A stretch of DNA of 64,000 nt, from NCBI GenBank assembly GCA_037013685.1, contig CM072891.1:9152501-9216500 (forward strand), given 5' to 3'. The stretch is from Acridotheres tristis (Eukaryota; Chordata; Aves; Passeriformes; Sturnidae). Below, piece after piece: positions 44,801 through 55,142 of this stretch. The position numbers were made by a program, and so were the translations under genes. Positions within the stretch are counted from its first letter, which is position 1, and each line of letters opens with the position of its first letter. The notes under the pieces are model-generated. The model worked only from the letters and a program-made list of their open reading frames with translations. It had not been told where the DNA came from and searched no databases.

Positions 44801-47800
44801 GATGTAATGAAAAGAGCCATCTTTACGCCAGGCAGAGTATTTCCTAACAAAATAAGATGGAAATACTGCTGTTAGGAAAGCTTGTAGTCATGACAAACAT
44901 ACATTGCTTTCTCTCCTTCCATTGACAAGAGGTAATTTCACTGTTTCTGGCTTACAAAATGGAAGTGCTTTTGATACTTTATGCTAGATGGGAATTGTAC
45001 ATATCTTCCACTGGCAAAGACATAACATTCCAGCTAACACTAGCACTTAAATTGCTCTATTAAGGATTAAATTCTGTAACTAAAATGATTGTTAATCTGA
45101 GAATCACTAAAATTCTTAAAGTTTAGGTTCTTGGGGTTTTTTTAATTTTCTTTTGGGGTGGGCATTTTGTGTGCGTTTGGGTTTTTTGAGTTGTTTTAAT
45201 TTTGTTTTATTCCCTACATGATTTGTGGAAACGAAAACGTTTCTGAGTTCAGATGATGAGAATAATTTGAACACAGCCATCCAGAAATCAGTTCATGTCC
45301 CTGTTCCTCCACCAATGAGAAGAATAAAATGGCCAGAAATGTTGACCTGAATAGAATACAAGCCAATATATTAAAAACAAGTTTTCAATACTTCTAATGC
45401 CATAGAAACCCTTCCACAATTTTTCTTAAGTTAACATTATCTTTATGAACATCATCAACTTCAATAAAATTTCTTCCTTTAGTCCCACTTTGAGAATGTG
45501 TAACAGTTGATTCATCCTCTGCTAAAGCTGTGAACATATAATAGGAACCTATGTTTTTGTTTAAAAGTATTGTATTTCAATACAACTCACTGCCTTCTTT
45601 AATTTTAATGCATATTGAACACCAGAATGTGGTGGTGAATAACTGTTTTCCCTAGCTTCTATTTTTATTTCTGCAAACAATTTTTATATTTTTATACATT
45701 AAAAAAACACCTCCATTTCACTCTTCCATCTTCTCTCTCCTGGAGTGTGACTAAAATTTTTGTAGACGTTGACAGATTTAACATGCTCAATTACAAAACA
45801 CAGAAGGATAAGAGATAAATCTGCACAAAGAATTCTCTATTTTCTCAATCGATTCTGTTCTACTAACTGGCAATGCAAAAGACAGAGGGAATAGCAGATA
45901 TGATCCTGGGCTATTGGAAAGTCACTGAAAAAGCATGTATGTGATAACTGAAAACAGAATATTGTTTAGTGAATTTGACCTTGAATATAGCTGCATCTGT
46001 ATGGTAAATAAAAGTACCTGTAATAATTCTGAACACTATCCAGGCGTGGAATGTTGAATGAATCTGTAAGGGAGGAAAAAAAGCAAATAAGGAAATTTTC
46101 AGATCAAATTGATCATTCGCCCTTGTATCTAACTAAGTAATGTTGAGATAAAGCAGTCTCAGCAGGTGCTGAAGAGCTACTTTTAAAAAATGTATGACTG
46201 ACAAGCAGTCTGTACAGAGGAGACATTATATACTCAACGCAGTTAAATTGCAATAGTTTTCTCATTTAAGTTTCAATTCAAAGGTAAAGGCATTGTGGGA
46301 ATATAAATTGTTATTTAGCAGCTAAAAGCTAAGCCTGTCTGCATTTTGACCACAGAGCTTTTCAGAAGCCTTTCTGGACTGGGTGCACGCTCTCTAAGTA
46401 AGACAACTCATTCATGGAAAGTAAAGTAGCCATAGCACCAGAGAATAGCATGTGTAGGACAGACATCAGCTTGGGTAGGTCTGTACTGCAACAGTTCCAC
46501 CTCTAAGGTTATATATGATAAAACATGCACATTTTTCCTCCCAGTGCAGCTTCCTGTAACAGCCTGTTTATACAGCCTACACGATTGTCAGCTTGTGTTT
46601 GAATGCTTACAGAGTGGAGACAACTGATGGATATTAACTCCCATAACTCCCTTCTATTCAAAAGAAACAAAGTTCCTTTAGCTGCTGGACATGTGATACC
46701 TTTTAAACTTAAGCCTGTGAGGGAGAAGTCTATGAAAAGTAAATTGAAACCATTTCTTCAGGATGGTAAGGTTACAGTTTGCCCCTCCATTAAACGATGT
46801 GGTATATAAAATAATGAGATGGAAACTAACATTTGAAATCATGTTGTACCACTTGCTAGGTAAAAGACACTTACTTCACTGGTACTAAAACTCCAGTAAG
46901 AGCATGTAATGAAGTGTGTCCTCAGTAGACATGTGGATGGCAAGCCCTTCTCCTGATTCATGAGTACTAACACACTAGTGAGTACTAACATTTTATCTCT
47001 ATATTCTGTGATCTGCACTCACAGGAAAGACAGAAATGTTTCATTTTCTTCTTACCATGATTCCCTTTGATGTCTATCCACTTGGTTTTTTCCATGACCC
47101 TTGTTCTCTTCAGGATTGACTGGTAAGTTTTCCATTCATCTTCTACCTGCTCAGATCCCAGTTTATCTCTTGTCTTAGCATCTGTCAGATCACCTGAAAG
47201 TGTACAAAGGTGAGCTATAACCAGAGGACTATGCAGCTTGTACAAATACTGTAACTAGACAAGCATGCCATCCCTGCCTCCAAGTGTAAGTGGCTGCAGG
47301 CCTGGGTGCAATCTGCATGTTCCTGTATCTGGTCCACAAGATCAGGGTAAATGCCTTCAAATGCAGATGCAGCAGCCTCATCAGAAATCTGTTGACCACA
47401 CCACTGCAGCACTTTCACTAATTAGCTAAATAGCTCTCTGTAGAAACAAAACTCCAGGTCTAGACTTAAGATTCTAAAGCTTTGCATACAGTAACAGCTC
47501 AAAGTCTTTTCGATTTTCTTGTCAAAACTTAATCTATTTCAATAGCAAGCTGTCAAATGAAGTGGCAAGGCTTATTTCACTTCTGTTGGTATGGTATGTT
47601 CAAATGGAAACCAGCAATAAAGTCTTACATTAGTTCACAGGACAATTTCACACAAATGAGCAGGGATTGTTCTGAGAGAGGAACTGCCTCCTAATGATTA
47701 ACCACAGACATTGCTCACTTCTGTAATTCCAAACACAAAGAATGTAGAATCATGACCAGGATAAGAGGGAAGGCAGCTGCTAGCAAGGACTAAGATGCAG

Positions 47801-50800
47801 TAACACCTACTGGGAAAACACTAGCAATCTTGTGTGATTTTGTCTGTTACATATAAAACATACTAAACTCATTGAAGAAACTGAACACTGAAGAAAAGAA
47901 TAATTCTCTTGTTGAGAAGTTACTCTTTTCAGCTTCTAGCAGTCTCCCTTCAGCTGCAATTTCATTTCTATTGCTTAAGATACCTTAATGTTTAAAGTTC
48001 TCTCTTGAGATCCTAGAATTTTGCCTATTTGCTGTTACTTTGACAGTACACTCAACAGGAAAGTCACACTTTTCAATTGCTTACCTGTTGCTAGAACAAG
48101 TGCTGGCTGAATTATATCAATTGTTTCAGAACAGAATTTTTCAAAGTCAGGAGCTCTTCTGGGATCCCGAAATTTGCTGATATGAATATCTGAGACCTGC
48201 AAAAGACAAGAATGAAACACTGTCCCAAGTAGAGGGTTATGGCTATCCAGCTTGTTCTGTAAAGCCAAGTATACATAAGAGTGCAATGTAGGAGCAGTCA
48301 CAGTGATTCATATCAATGTAAGGGATACAGGCAGAAACAGAAGTGGGTGACCAGGGGAGAACAAAAGCAGAACAAGCAAATGATATTGCAACTATAACCC
48401 CTAAAGTCACATTTACACCAAGAAAAATTCCTTAAAACTAAGGGCATACAATAATATGGGGAAATACTTTACTTTGGTATCCACAGTAAATTGTGATGAC
48501 TGCAAGTAGCCTATTGCCTTTCTGAGTTTCTGTGCAACACGGTGGTTTTGCTGCAAGTAAGAGTACAAAGTAGTTCTGTAAAGCAATAGGTTAAAGCCGC
48601 CCAGGACTTGATATATACCAAAAATTTATTTCGTACCTGGCGTGACATTTCCAGTAGCTGAGTGGAAGGATTTCTAACATTCTATCCAAGCATTTTAATG
48701 GATCTAAAGAGTATGTTCAGATCCCATTCCATGTGCCTTCAAGAAGGCAAAGATTACCCAAGAAATGATGATACGACTTGTATGTAACTATAAAAGATGC
48801 TGTTCATTTCTGAATCAGTCAGAGCCCTCACATCAGAAGAGCCATTTAGGGAGAATAAGAAAAGTAAGATTTTTCTATTTTTTTACATTGTGGCTATCCA
48901 GTACTGTGGAAAAAAAACTTGTGTGAATTGTTTCAATTCCTCTTTCCATTCTACTTCAGTCAATCAATTAATTAATTATCCTCTTTGGTTTAAACAAATG
49001 GTATTTCATGCTCAAAAAGCAGTAAGCACATGCTCATGGCCATCTGACAATACCACTTGAAAGAAAAACATTAACTTTTACATTCGGTTTAATAAACCTT
49101 GTAAATAAATAAACCTTGTTCTTGTAAAGCTTGTAGTTTTTGAAAAATCTAGATCAAATATCTTGAGGAAATACTAGTTACTTCTACCTATTCAGTCATC
49201 TGTATATGAACATACCTGAACATAGTTTTTAAATTCTGCTTAGGAAAATTCCCCATTTGGAATAACATGGAATTTTTGCCTAGATCAGAATTGCATGCTA
49301 AAAAAGGCAAACACTTTTAGATACGACTTTACCTTCACTTTCATTGATGCATTTAAACTAGTGTCAACAAAGAGCACAGCAAAACTACTTCCATACACCA
49401 AACCTCATTTAATCATTGACAATCATTGACAAACTTGTTTTGCTTCTTTTCAGCATGTGGATTTGCAATTAATTTATCTCAGCAATCAAACAGAGAAAAT
49501 AAAAACTTCTAGTTTTTATTCTTGAGAAAAAACAGGAAACCTTACTCCTACCTCTACCAATAACTACAGCAAATGTAAATTTCCAATTTCTTACAGCAGA
49601 GAGTGATTAGGAAGCCTGATTTCCTACAATGACCACCTCACTTTTCTTCCCCATGAGTATAAGATTTTAAAAAAGGTTCAACTTGTAATTTCTAAGAGTT
49701 ACAGTGTCCTGGGACTTCTGAGAGCTGGGACTAAGTTTCTGCCATCACTAATAGCCATGACATATGAAGATCTCAGAAGCAGAGCTTCTTCCTTTTTTTT
49801 TTATTTTGAATTCACTTCAGATGGTATCCCAATAAAAAGAAAGACAGTGGGCAAGATTAAAAGCTTGTAATGCTCTTATTTACTTTCCAAAATGTAGGTG
49901 AAAGCCCTTTCCCCTCCCTCTGACTGATGTGCATACTTGGCCTCTCATTGCATCATAGGCAGTGACTTTCATTAAAATGGGTTGGAAGAGATTTAGGGGT
50001 GAGAGAAATAATCATCAACATTCCTTATCTAGCAAAGATGTGGTTCAGAAGAGGCAGGTGTTAACAAGGGAGAATTACAGGGTCTAGAGCAACAGTAGAA
50101 TGCATTCACCACACAGAAACAGGAGAAATAATCATAAGCTTGTCAAATACTGAACTAGAGAGTCTATTTGGCATTGGGTAAGAAAGGAAATTCTGCTACA
50201 ATAAAGGTGGATGAGCCATTAATAGAAGATTAAATTAGAAAGGCTGTGATTTAGTTCCATTTAAGAAGAGGTAGTCCTGTCTGTTTATGGGAAGAAAAAC
50301 AAGGCAGGAACTGCTGGGGGCAGAACTGACCATCTTGAGCTCTATTCAGTGACCTAGGCTAGACCTATGGAGTCAGCAGGGAGCCTGAAGCCTGTTTCCC
50401 ATAACGTCATCAGGCACAAGGCTGGATTTGGTGCTTGATTAGTTTCCAAGTTAGGTCAATGATAAGGCAGCTGTTAAAGGGCATGTCTGAAAGAGAACAT
50501 AACCACTTGAAAGTAAAGCCAAGTCTCAAATTAGCTGTGCTGTGACCTATCCTTGGGAGAACTCCACTTGAAGTGACACAACTAGAGAGAACAAGGCAAG
50601 AGAAACATGGGCCTGTGCATGCTGCTTGTCAGGATAGCTCTGCAGCTGCTATATGCTGCTGCATCCAACTCTTCACAAGATAGCAGCTCAGGGTAGGGGC
50701 TTTCCTTACATTCATTCAAGCGTATCTCTTGAAATGTACTCTGCAGTAAAAATAAGCCTTAAGTCACTTGAGGAAAAGTTACTGAAAAAAAATTGCACCA

Positions 50801-52128
50801 CAATTGTAGAGAGCCAAAGCACTAATACATGCCAGCTGGTTCGCTAAGAGCACTGCCTGCAGCTAACGAAGTCAGGCAATGTGTTCTTGAGACTGAGAAT
50901 GAAAACAAAACAGCAAAAGCAGCTCTTTGTTAGAAGGAAATGCACAGCAATCCCCGTGACATCTCAGCCATAGATTAACTACAAATATGTAAACATTTCT
51001 GTGGCTAGTTCTACACTAAGTGCTTCGGGAATGCTCTGGGGAGAAGAGTTAGAAGAGGCCAAAGAAGCACTAAGATGTGACAATTTGCTTCCAAGACTAT
51101 GCCAGGTCAACTTGGATTTTATATTTAACCTAGAAACAAAACTGTGTACATTTAACCTTCCGAATACTGGCACAGTATCTTCTACTTCTATAAATCAGTA
51201 AAGCTATTTGCTCAGCCACACAACTTTTCTGAGGTTTTGGATGGGGAAAGGGACAGGCAGAGCCTGCATTTCTCCTCAGGATATTAGATAATACTGCATC
51301 AGGTACTGACGCAATATATAGGGTAGTGTAATAATTAGGTGAATTTAATTACCCACTTCCACTACACACATCTTGTCTGATAAGGAAACTTCTCTGTGCA
51401 ACCATCCAGGAGCTACTCTGTACAAGTCACACTTGTACCACTGAGCTGGAACCAAGGCCCCTTCACAGCTACACCCCACACACTCACAGTCACAGCTGGT
51501 TTCCTTACCAGCTCAGCCCCAGGCTTCCCATAGCAGAGTCTTCGACTTCGGGATCATTAAAATAATTTAATCTTGGTCCAGTAATTAACAAAATAACAGT
51601 TTGAATCGGGTACCTCTGAGAAGGGGCCCCAAAGAAAGGAATCCCCGCCCGGGCTTTCGTACTCTCACAGTGTGAGAGCAGGCAGCACTGGGGGTCACGG
51701 GGCTCCTGCCGTCTCCGGGTCCCCGTGCCCTGTGCCCTTCGCTCCGTAAAGGGTTTGACAGGTCCCGGCCTTTGGCCTCGGGCTCCCGCCGCCCCGAGCT
51801 CAGCCCGCAGCTCGCCCTGCAGCTGCACATCGAGCTGCCGGCACCCAACATATTCCTCAACGCGACCTTTCACGCAGCCCGGCAAAAAACCTGTAACCCG
51901 GGCTTGACGGCGCGCCTCCGCTGTGCCCGCGGCTCGGCCGCCCCTCGCCCGCCCGGCCCCGCTCACCTGCACGACCCAGAGCAGGCTGGCGGCGGCCGCC
52001 CCGGGCGCGGGCTGCGGGGCCCAGCGGCGGCGCTGCCCCGGGACCGGCGGCGCCCCCGGCGGCCCGTACCAGTCCAGCAGCAGCGCCACGGCGGCCGCCG
52101 CCAGCAGCCCCGCCGCCAGCCCCAGCAT
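35511..52128 (-). CDS. TMEM62: Transmembrane protein 62 (14 coding exons)
   Basis: Fourteen exons on the minus strand (52128-51967, 48196-48085, 47193-47056, 46063-46018, 44843-44702, 44503-44379, 44241-44119, 43678-43523, 42074-41915, 40369-40256, 39307-39223, 37675-37571, 36837-36719, 35837-35511) join to 1914 bases, or 637 residues; human TMEM62 has 643. Residues 4-19 form a hydrophobic N-terminal segment. The calcineurin-like phosphoesterase motifs are all present: DIH at 57-59, GD at 92-93, GNHD at 135-138, GH at 223-224 and GHLH at 250-253. Several hydrophobic segments fill the last 240 residues (exons 10-14). A membrane-anchored metallophosphatase is therefore expected, but the substrate and role are not established. 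Thirteen introns: twelve GT-AG and one GC-AG (exon 13 donor). It converges on PTGR2 and diverges from the putative UBR1. The start is the first ATG in frame; an open GTG-started extension lies upstream. Confidence 0.96.
36719..36837 (-). CDS. TMEM62: TMEM62 coding exon 13 (GC donor)
   Basis: Acceptor CTTGCAG. Encodes residues 490-529, [20 protein letters not shown]... to FVVGILQ. Reading phase and human alignment place the exon end at ACAG, which is followed by GCGAGT, so the donor is GC and not GT, with otherwise perfect consensus. Confidence 0.93.
37571..37675 (-). CDS. TMEM62: TMEM62 coding exon 12
   Basis: Acceptor TGTTTAG, donor GTAAGT. Encodes residues 455-489 ([20 protein letters not shown]... 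to YTIL), including a second hydrophobic segment. Confidence 0.93.
39223..39307 (-). CDS. TMEM62: TMEM62 coding exon 11
   Basis: Acceptor TTTTCAG, donor [26 protein letters not shown] is a clear transmembrane helix, followed by HLQKPALK; ends in phase 1. Confidence 0.95.
40256..40369 (-). CDS. TMEM62: TMEM62 coding exon 10
   Basis: Acceptor AATCTAG, donor GTAAGT. Encodes residues 389-426, [14 protein letters not shown]... to TDHYVL, leading into the first C-terminal membrane segment. Confidence 0.92.
40642..40653 (+). repeat. C12 homopolymer
   Basis: Twelve C residues in a row in TMEM62 intron 9. The length is unreliable. Confidence 0.85.
40790..41625 (-). mobile_element. CR1 LINE ORF2 fragment with internal deletion
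   Basis: Minus-strand translation gives CR1 reverse-transcriptase text. It starts with a decayed NTFF-SVF-type segment, then [31 protein letters not shown] and [18 protein letters not shown]. After a QHRLTKGKL phrase it jumps directly to [16 protein letters not shown] and SAWLESSS, which belong several hundred bases further on in intact elements. It therefore carries an internal deletion of most of the catalytic core as well as frameshifts. It sits in TMEM62 intron 9, in the same orientation as that gene. Confidence 0.9.
41915..42074 (-). CDS. TMEM62: TMEM62 coding exon 9
   Basis: Acceptor CCTTAG, donor GTAAGG. Encodes residues 335-388 ([22 protein letters not shown]... to VTVQ), a beta-rich region in the family. 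Confidence 0.95.
42531..42552 (+). repeat. T22 homopolymer
   Basis: Twenty-two T residues in TMEM62 intron 8. On the transcribed strand this is an A22 run, possibly a retroposon tail, but no element is recognisable beside it. Confidence 0.85.
43523..43678 (-). CDS. TMEM62: TMEM62 coding exon 8
   Basis: Acceptor CATTGTAG, donor GTATCC. Encodes [16 protein letters not shown]...VVLITNPKS...HSTHIR, residues 284-334 plus two bases of the next codon. It continues past the phosphoesterase core. Confidence 0.96.
44119..44241 (-). CDS. TMEM62: TMEM62 coding exon 7
   Basis: Acceptor TTTTCAG, donor GTAACT. Opens [15 protein letters not shown], giving the final GHLH metal-binding motif (250-253), and ends [11 protein letters not shown]. 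Phase 2 at both ends. Confidence 0.97.
44379..44503 (-). CDS. TMEM62: TMEM62 coding exon 6
   Basis: Acceptor GTTTCAG, donor GTAAGA. Encodes residues 201-241 plus two bases of Ser242. [13 protein letters not shown] carries the metal-binding GH pair (223-224). Confidence 0.96.
44702..44843 (-). CDS. TMEM62: TMEM62 coding exon 5
   Basis: Acceptor TTGTTAG. Encodes residues 153-200, including YSFICVDAT and [15 protein letters not shown]. The donor (ATG then GTACTG) is weak, but it is required by the length of the human alignment and by reading phase. Confidence 0.9.
46018..46063 (-). CDS. TMEM62: TMEM62 coding exon 4
   Basis: A 46-base exon between acceptor CTTACAG and donor GTACTT. Completes Asp138 and encodes [14 protein letters not shown] plus two bases of Arg153, matching human AFNIPSLDSIKNYYR. 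Confidence 0.93.
47056..47193 (-). CDS. TMEM62: TMEM62 coding exon 3
   Basis: Acceptor CTTTCAG, donor GTAAGA. Completes Gly92, then [15 protein letters not shown]... to DIKGNH plus one base of Asp138. Both ends interrupt active-site motifs in phase 1. Confidence 0.96.
48085..48196 (-). CDS. TMEM62: TMEM62 coding exon 2
   Basis: Acceptor TTTTGCAG, donor GTAAGC. Encodes residues 55-91 plus one base of Gly92. [12 protein letters not shown] holds the metal-binding Asp57 and His59, and LVLATG leads into the GD motif. Confidence 0.96.
48197..51966 (-). other. TMEM62: TMEM62 intron 1
   Basis: A 3.8-kb intron, the longest in the gene. Apart from the CpG-island shoulder near 51640-51960 it is AT-rich DNA in which I see no repeat family or exon. 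The first hundred or so bases of open frame beyond the donor are read-through and not protein. Confidence 0.6.
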
Positions 52129-52380
52129 CGTGCGCCGCGCCGCCACCGCGCCCGCCCCGGGCGAGCCCTGCGCCGCCGGCCCCGGCACTTCCGCGTCCAC
52201 CTCCCGGCGGCCGGGCCGCCCCGCGCTCAGCCCGCAGGACCGATGCCAGCGGGGCCGGGGGTGGGCGCTCCCCCTGTGCTGGAGGTTTTACCCGGCGAGG
52301 CCGGGGAATCGCGGCTCTCCCCCCGCTGCCTGGGCCCTGAGCGTTCCCGCTCTGCCGTCCGTCCAGCCGCAGGGGTGCCT
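51640..52380 (-). promoter_or_regulatory. TMEM62: TMEM62 CpG-island promoter
   Basis: Dense CpG around TMEM62 exon 1. On the minus strand GCGGAAGTG at 52194-52186 is a good ETS-family site, 60-70 bases upstream of the ATG, a usual position in TATA-less promoters. The upstream region 52200-52380 is equally GC-rich, then falls sharply into AT-rich DNA by about 52400. Confidence 0.7.
51967..52128 (-). CDS. TMEM62: TMEM62 coding exon 1
   Basis: ATG at 52128-52126 (A at -3) encodes residues 1-54: a hydrophobic anchor ([17 protein letters not shown]) and a proline-rich linker, ending SLLWVVQ. The donor is GTGAGC. It corresponds to human exon 1, which ends before ISDIH. Confidence 0.9.
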
Positions 52381-52479
52381 GGAAATGCCTAGGTTAAAAC
52401 GGAACGAAACCCCAGGCGTACGAAGAGAGCAGTGTCTCATCCTGCTTCCTTACAAATACGGCATGTAAACTTTCGCTTT

Positions 52480-54540
52480 TTCTCCTGACGGCAGTATAAT
52501 TATACCTGCTCGGAAATCTAGGCAGTTGACCTCTTTTGCTCCTGACAGAAGTATTTTTATGGTATTTTGAACTTCTTTTTTTAAAAAAAATATATATACA
52601 CACCATTTTAAACCTTGCTATAGCAACTGCACAGTTTCATAATTGCTGAGTTATTCTTTGCTATGAAGTCAGTTTACAAACTACTGCCCATTTACTGTTG
52701 AGATTTTTTCTTCCCATCTTAAGTGTGAATTTAGATGAAAAAGCTTCTGTCACTTCACATCACTTTGAAATTTAATATAATATTCTCAACTTCACTTTTT
52801 AGAAGTTTCTAATTTAATACTATTTAATTGTAATTATATTTTCTCATATAATTTGTCATAGGACAAATATTTAATTTTTAGCATTGATAATGATTAATGT
52901 TGATTAGTCAAGAAAAAACAATTTTCAGATCAGTTAGACTGCATTAATATAAGACACATCTTTTTTGGTGTTCTTCATAACTTAGCTGCTCCTTTGCAGG
53001 ACTTCATGTATGTTTGCTTTGGGTTTTTTTTTCAGCTGCCTGTCATCTCACATGTCTACTCTTTCCCCTCAAAAAAAGCCCTGAAGAAATGTTTCAAAAT
53101 AAACATCAATCAGCAATCCTGGTAATCTTCAGGAGTATCTTGTAAACTGGGGCTTGCTCACTTTCTTCCTGAAGCTCTACCATTTTATTTTAGCTCTAGC
53201 AAGGCTGTCAAGCATTTTGTCTGTATTAAAATTGATCTGAATTCCTGTTTCGTTCTTCTTCTTTCCCCTATTACTGTAGTATCCATGGAGATCTTGGTGT
53301 TTTGTGCCATTTCTGCCTGGGCAGTGGTGCCAACTTGTTTTTTAAGAGGTTTGCTGACACTTTCTTTGCTGTCTCATGCGGGTTCCAATTTTTTTTAATA
53401 ATAATTTTTAAAAATAAGTCTGCGAGTAAGTCTTGTTGCATTAAAACAATTGATTTACATTAGCATAACTTCTGAAAGTCCCACGGAAAAGCAAACCCAC
53501 ACTGACAGCTAAAAGACGTGGCCAGGCAAGCGGCTTGCCTTGCAGCACGGGGGCTGCGGGCAGCCCTCCTGCCGCTCGACTGGGATTGTTGCTGTCCTGG
53601 AATTCCGCCTCGCTTCTCTTGCTCGACTACATTAGAAGTTGGATTGTACAATTGCTAGTGTTGATGGCAAAACAGGTGGAGGACTCCCGTAATTACAGTT
53701 CAAACTTGGTTGTTGTGCAAACAACACTTCTGGTTAGCAGTCAGCCGTGCTGTTGGAAAGGATTGAGTACAGATCAGCAATATGGACAGACAGAACGAGA
53801 TTAAATTGTTAAGTGTCTCATGGCAAAATTCACTTTGTATTTTTTACACCTCATACCTAAACCTGTCTCAGTGATGCTGATTTTAAGTGACAGATTTCAA
53901 TAATAAACAAGTCTGCAGGACTTCTTAATATGAAGATGACTGGTAGCTACGGCAGAGGAGCTACATTTAGACATTCTGAAGATATAAGAGAACTTTGAGA
54001 GTGCCTGCGGCTGGGTGCAGAACAAAAAAATCATTGAATATACCTGAAAAAATCACCTGTAAATCCCATCCATACTCATTACTGAAGAACTGAAGAAAAC
54101 CTGCTTGGAGGCTCGAAACAGGAAGACTGCAGTGGGAGGAGGCAGTCTTCCCAATATCCAAGATATCAGGCATTTGATATGGACTCCAAGATCCAATGCT
54201 ATGGCTATTGGCCTATTTCCTCAGCCTTAGGAAGGCACAAACACAGGGAATTGTGCAACTGGACTGCAACAATCTGGAAAACTTCCAGCAATGCATAGGC
54301 CGTGTCTGTCGCCTATCAATCATGATCCTAAATGCCCTGACCTGCCGTATCTGCCAAGCGCCCAGAACAGTTATGATACGCTGTTGGGAGGAGGCGTGGA
54401 GGAAAAATTTTGATCTTGGAGACGGGCGTTTGCCTGAAGCTACTGTTGTCTCCTACACCAATAAAGTTTTGCCTTTGCTTAGCCCATACGGAAGCCACAT
54501 GGAAGTGGTGTGACTTTGCACCTGCAAAGGTAAAATTAAT
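52480..54540. other. Spacer between TMEM62 and UBR1 promoters
   Basis: AT-rich DNA for the first kilobase, with no gene signals. A GC-richer patch at 53510-53640 and a probable LTR toward 54530 follow. I see no exon with splice sites and no protein. Confidence 0.5.
54120..54535 (+). mobile_element. Probable LTR fragment with poly(A) signal
   Basis: A region denser in CpG than its surroundings, ending in an arrangement common in retroviral LTRs. AATAAA at 54460-54465 is followed by AGTTTTGCCTTTGCTTAGCC and a GC-mixed U5-like tail. The 5' limit is not visible and no internal retroviral gene lies beside it, so a solo or truncated LTR is the best reading. The family was not identified. Confidence 0.4.
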
Positions 54541-54551
54541 TATGCTATTAC

Positions 54552-54822
54552 GTTGCTAGAAATAGGATGAGGGGACATAGTCCCCTGCACCACGGGAGGT
54601 TTAGATCAGACATTAGGAAGAATTTCTTCACAGAAAAGGTGATTAAACATTGGAATGGGCTGCCCAGTGAAGTGGAGTCACTGTCTCTGGAGATGGTTAA
54701 AGAAAGACTGGATGTGACAGCCATACAATGGGCCGGATGATAAGGTACTGTTCGGTCGTGGCTTGGACTCGATGATCTCCGAGGTCTTTTCCAACCTAAC
54801 TGATTCTGTGATTCTGTGACTC
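54552..54822 (+). mobile_element. CR1 LINE 3' terminus
   Basis: A well-preserved CR1 tail: GGATGAGGGGACATAGTCCC, AGGAAGAATTTCTTCACAGA, GGAATGGGCTGCCCAGTGAA, CTTGGACTCGATGATCTCCG, then two ATTCTGTG octamers at the end near 54805-54820. The intact octamers give the true 3' end and the + orientation. Truncation at the 5' side is usual for CR1. Confidence 0.93.
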
Positions 54823-54917
54823 CGAGGCTCTGTAATGCAGGGTGCGAAGTGAACACGCACACGGTACAGTTTAAGTGCCTGTAGAGGAGCTCCATGGCCG
54901 TACCTCAGCGTACAGCA

Positions 54918-54985
54918 GGGCCGGCCTTTGCTGCGGGCCGGCCTTTGCCGCGGGCCGGCCTTTGCCGCGGGCCGGCCTTTGCTGC
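54918..54985 (+). repeat. 17-bp minisatellite, four copies
   Basis: Four head-to-tail copies of a 17-base unit (GGGCCGGCCTTTGCYGC), differing only at one C/T position (T, C, C, T in order). Because 17 is not a multiple of three, the tract stays open in several frames and creates long false reading frames on both strands. Confidence 0.97.
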
Positions 54986-55142
54986 GGCCCCCGCGGGCGC
55001 GGGCGGCGCTGCCGAGCCCGGCGCGGGGCGGCTGCGCGCGGCGCGGGGCGGGGGGCTCAGGGCGGTGGGCGCAGCGCCCGGTGACGGCGGCGGCTCCTTC
55101 CGGGCCGTGACGGCGCCGCTGGTCGCGTCCCTCGCTCTCAAA
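54986..55142 (+). promoter_or_regulatory. UBR1: Putative UBR1 CpG-island promoter and 5' UTR
   Basis: Very CpG-dense and TATA-less. It contains an ETS-like CTTCCGG at 55097-55103, two GTGACGG (CRE half-site-like) words near 55081 and 55107, and a YY1-like AAAATGGCGGA that overlaps the start codon. The island continues past the exon to about 55660, where a 14-base GC word (CCCGGAGCGGGCGG) is also duplicated at 55422-55449. Confidence 0.65.

Noticed and set aside
51505..51966. Continuation of the TMEM62 exon 1 frame for 150 more codons
   Set aside because: The exon ends at the strong donor at 51967/51966 and continues with DIH in exon 2. The rest is intron 1 read-through.
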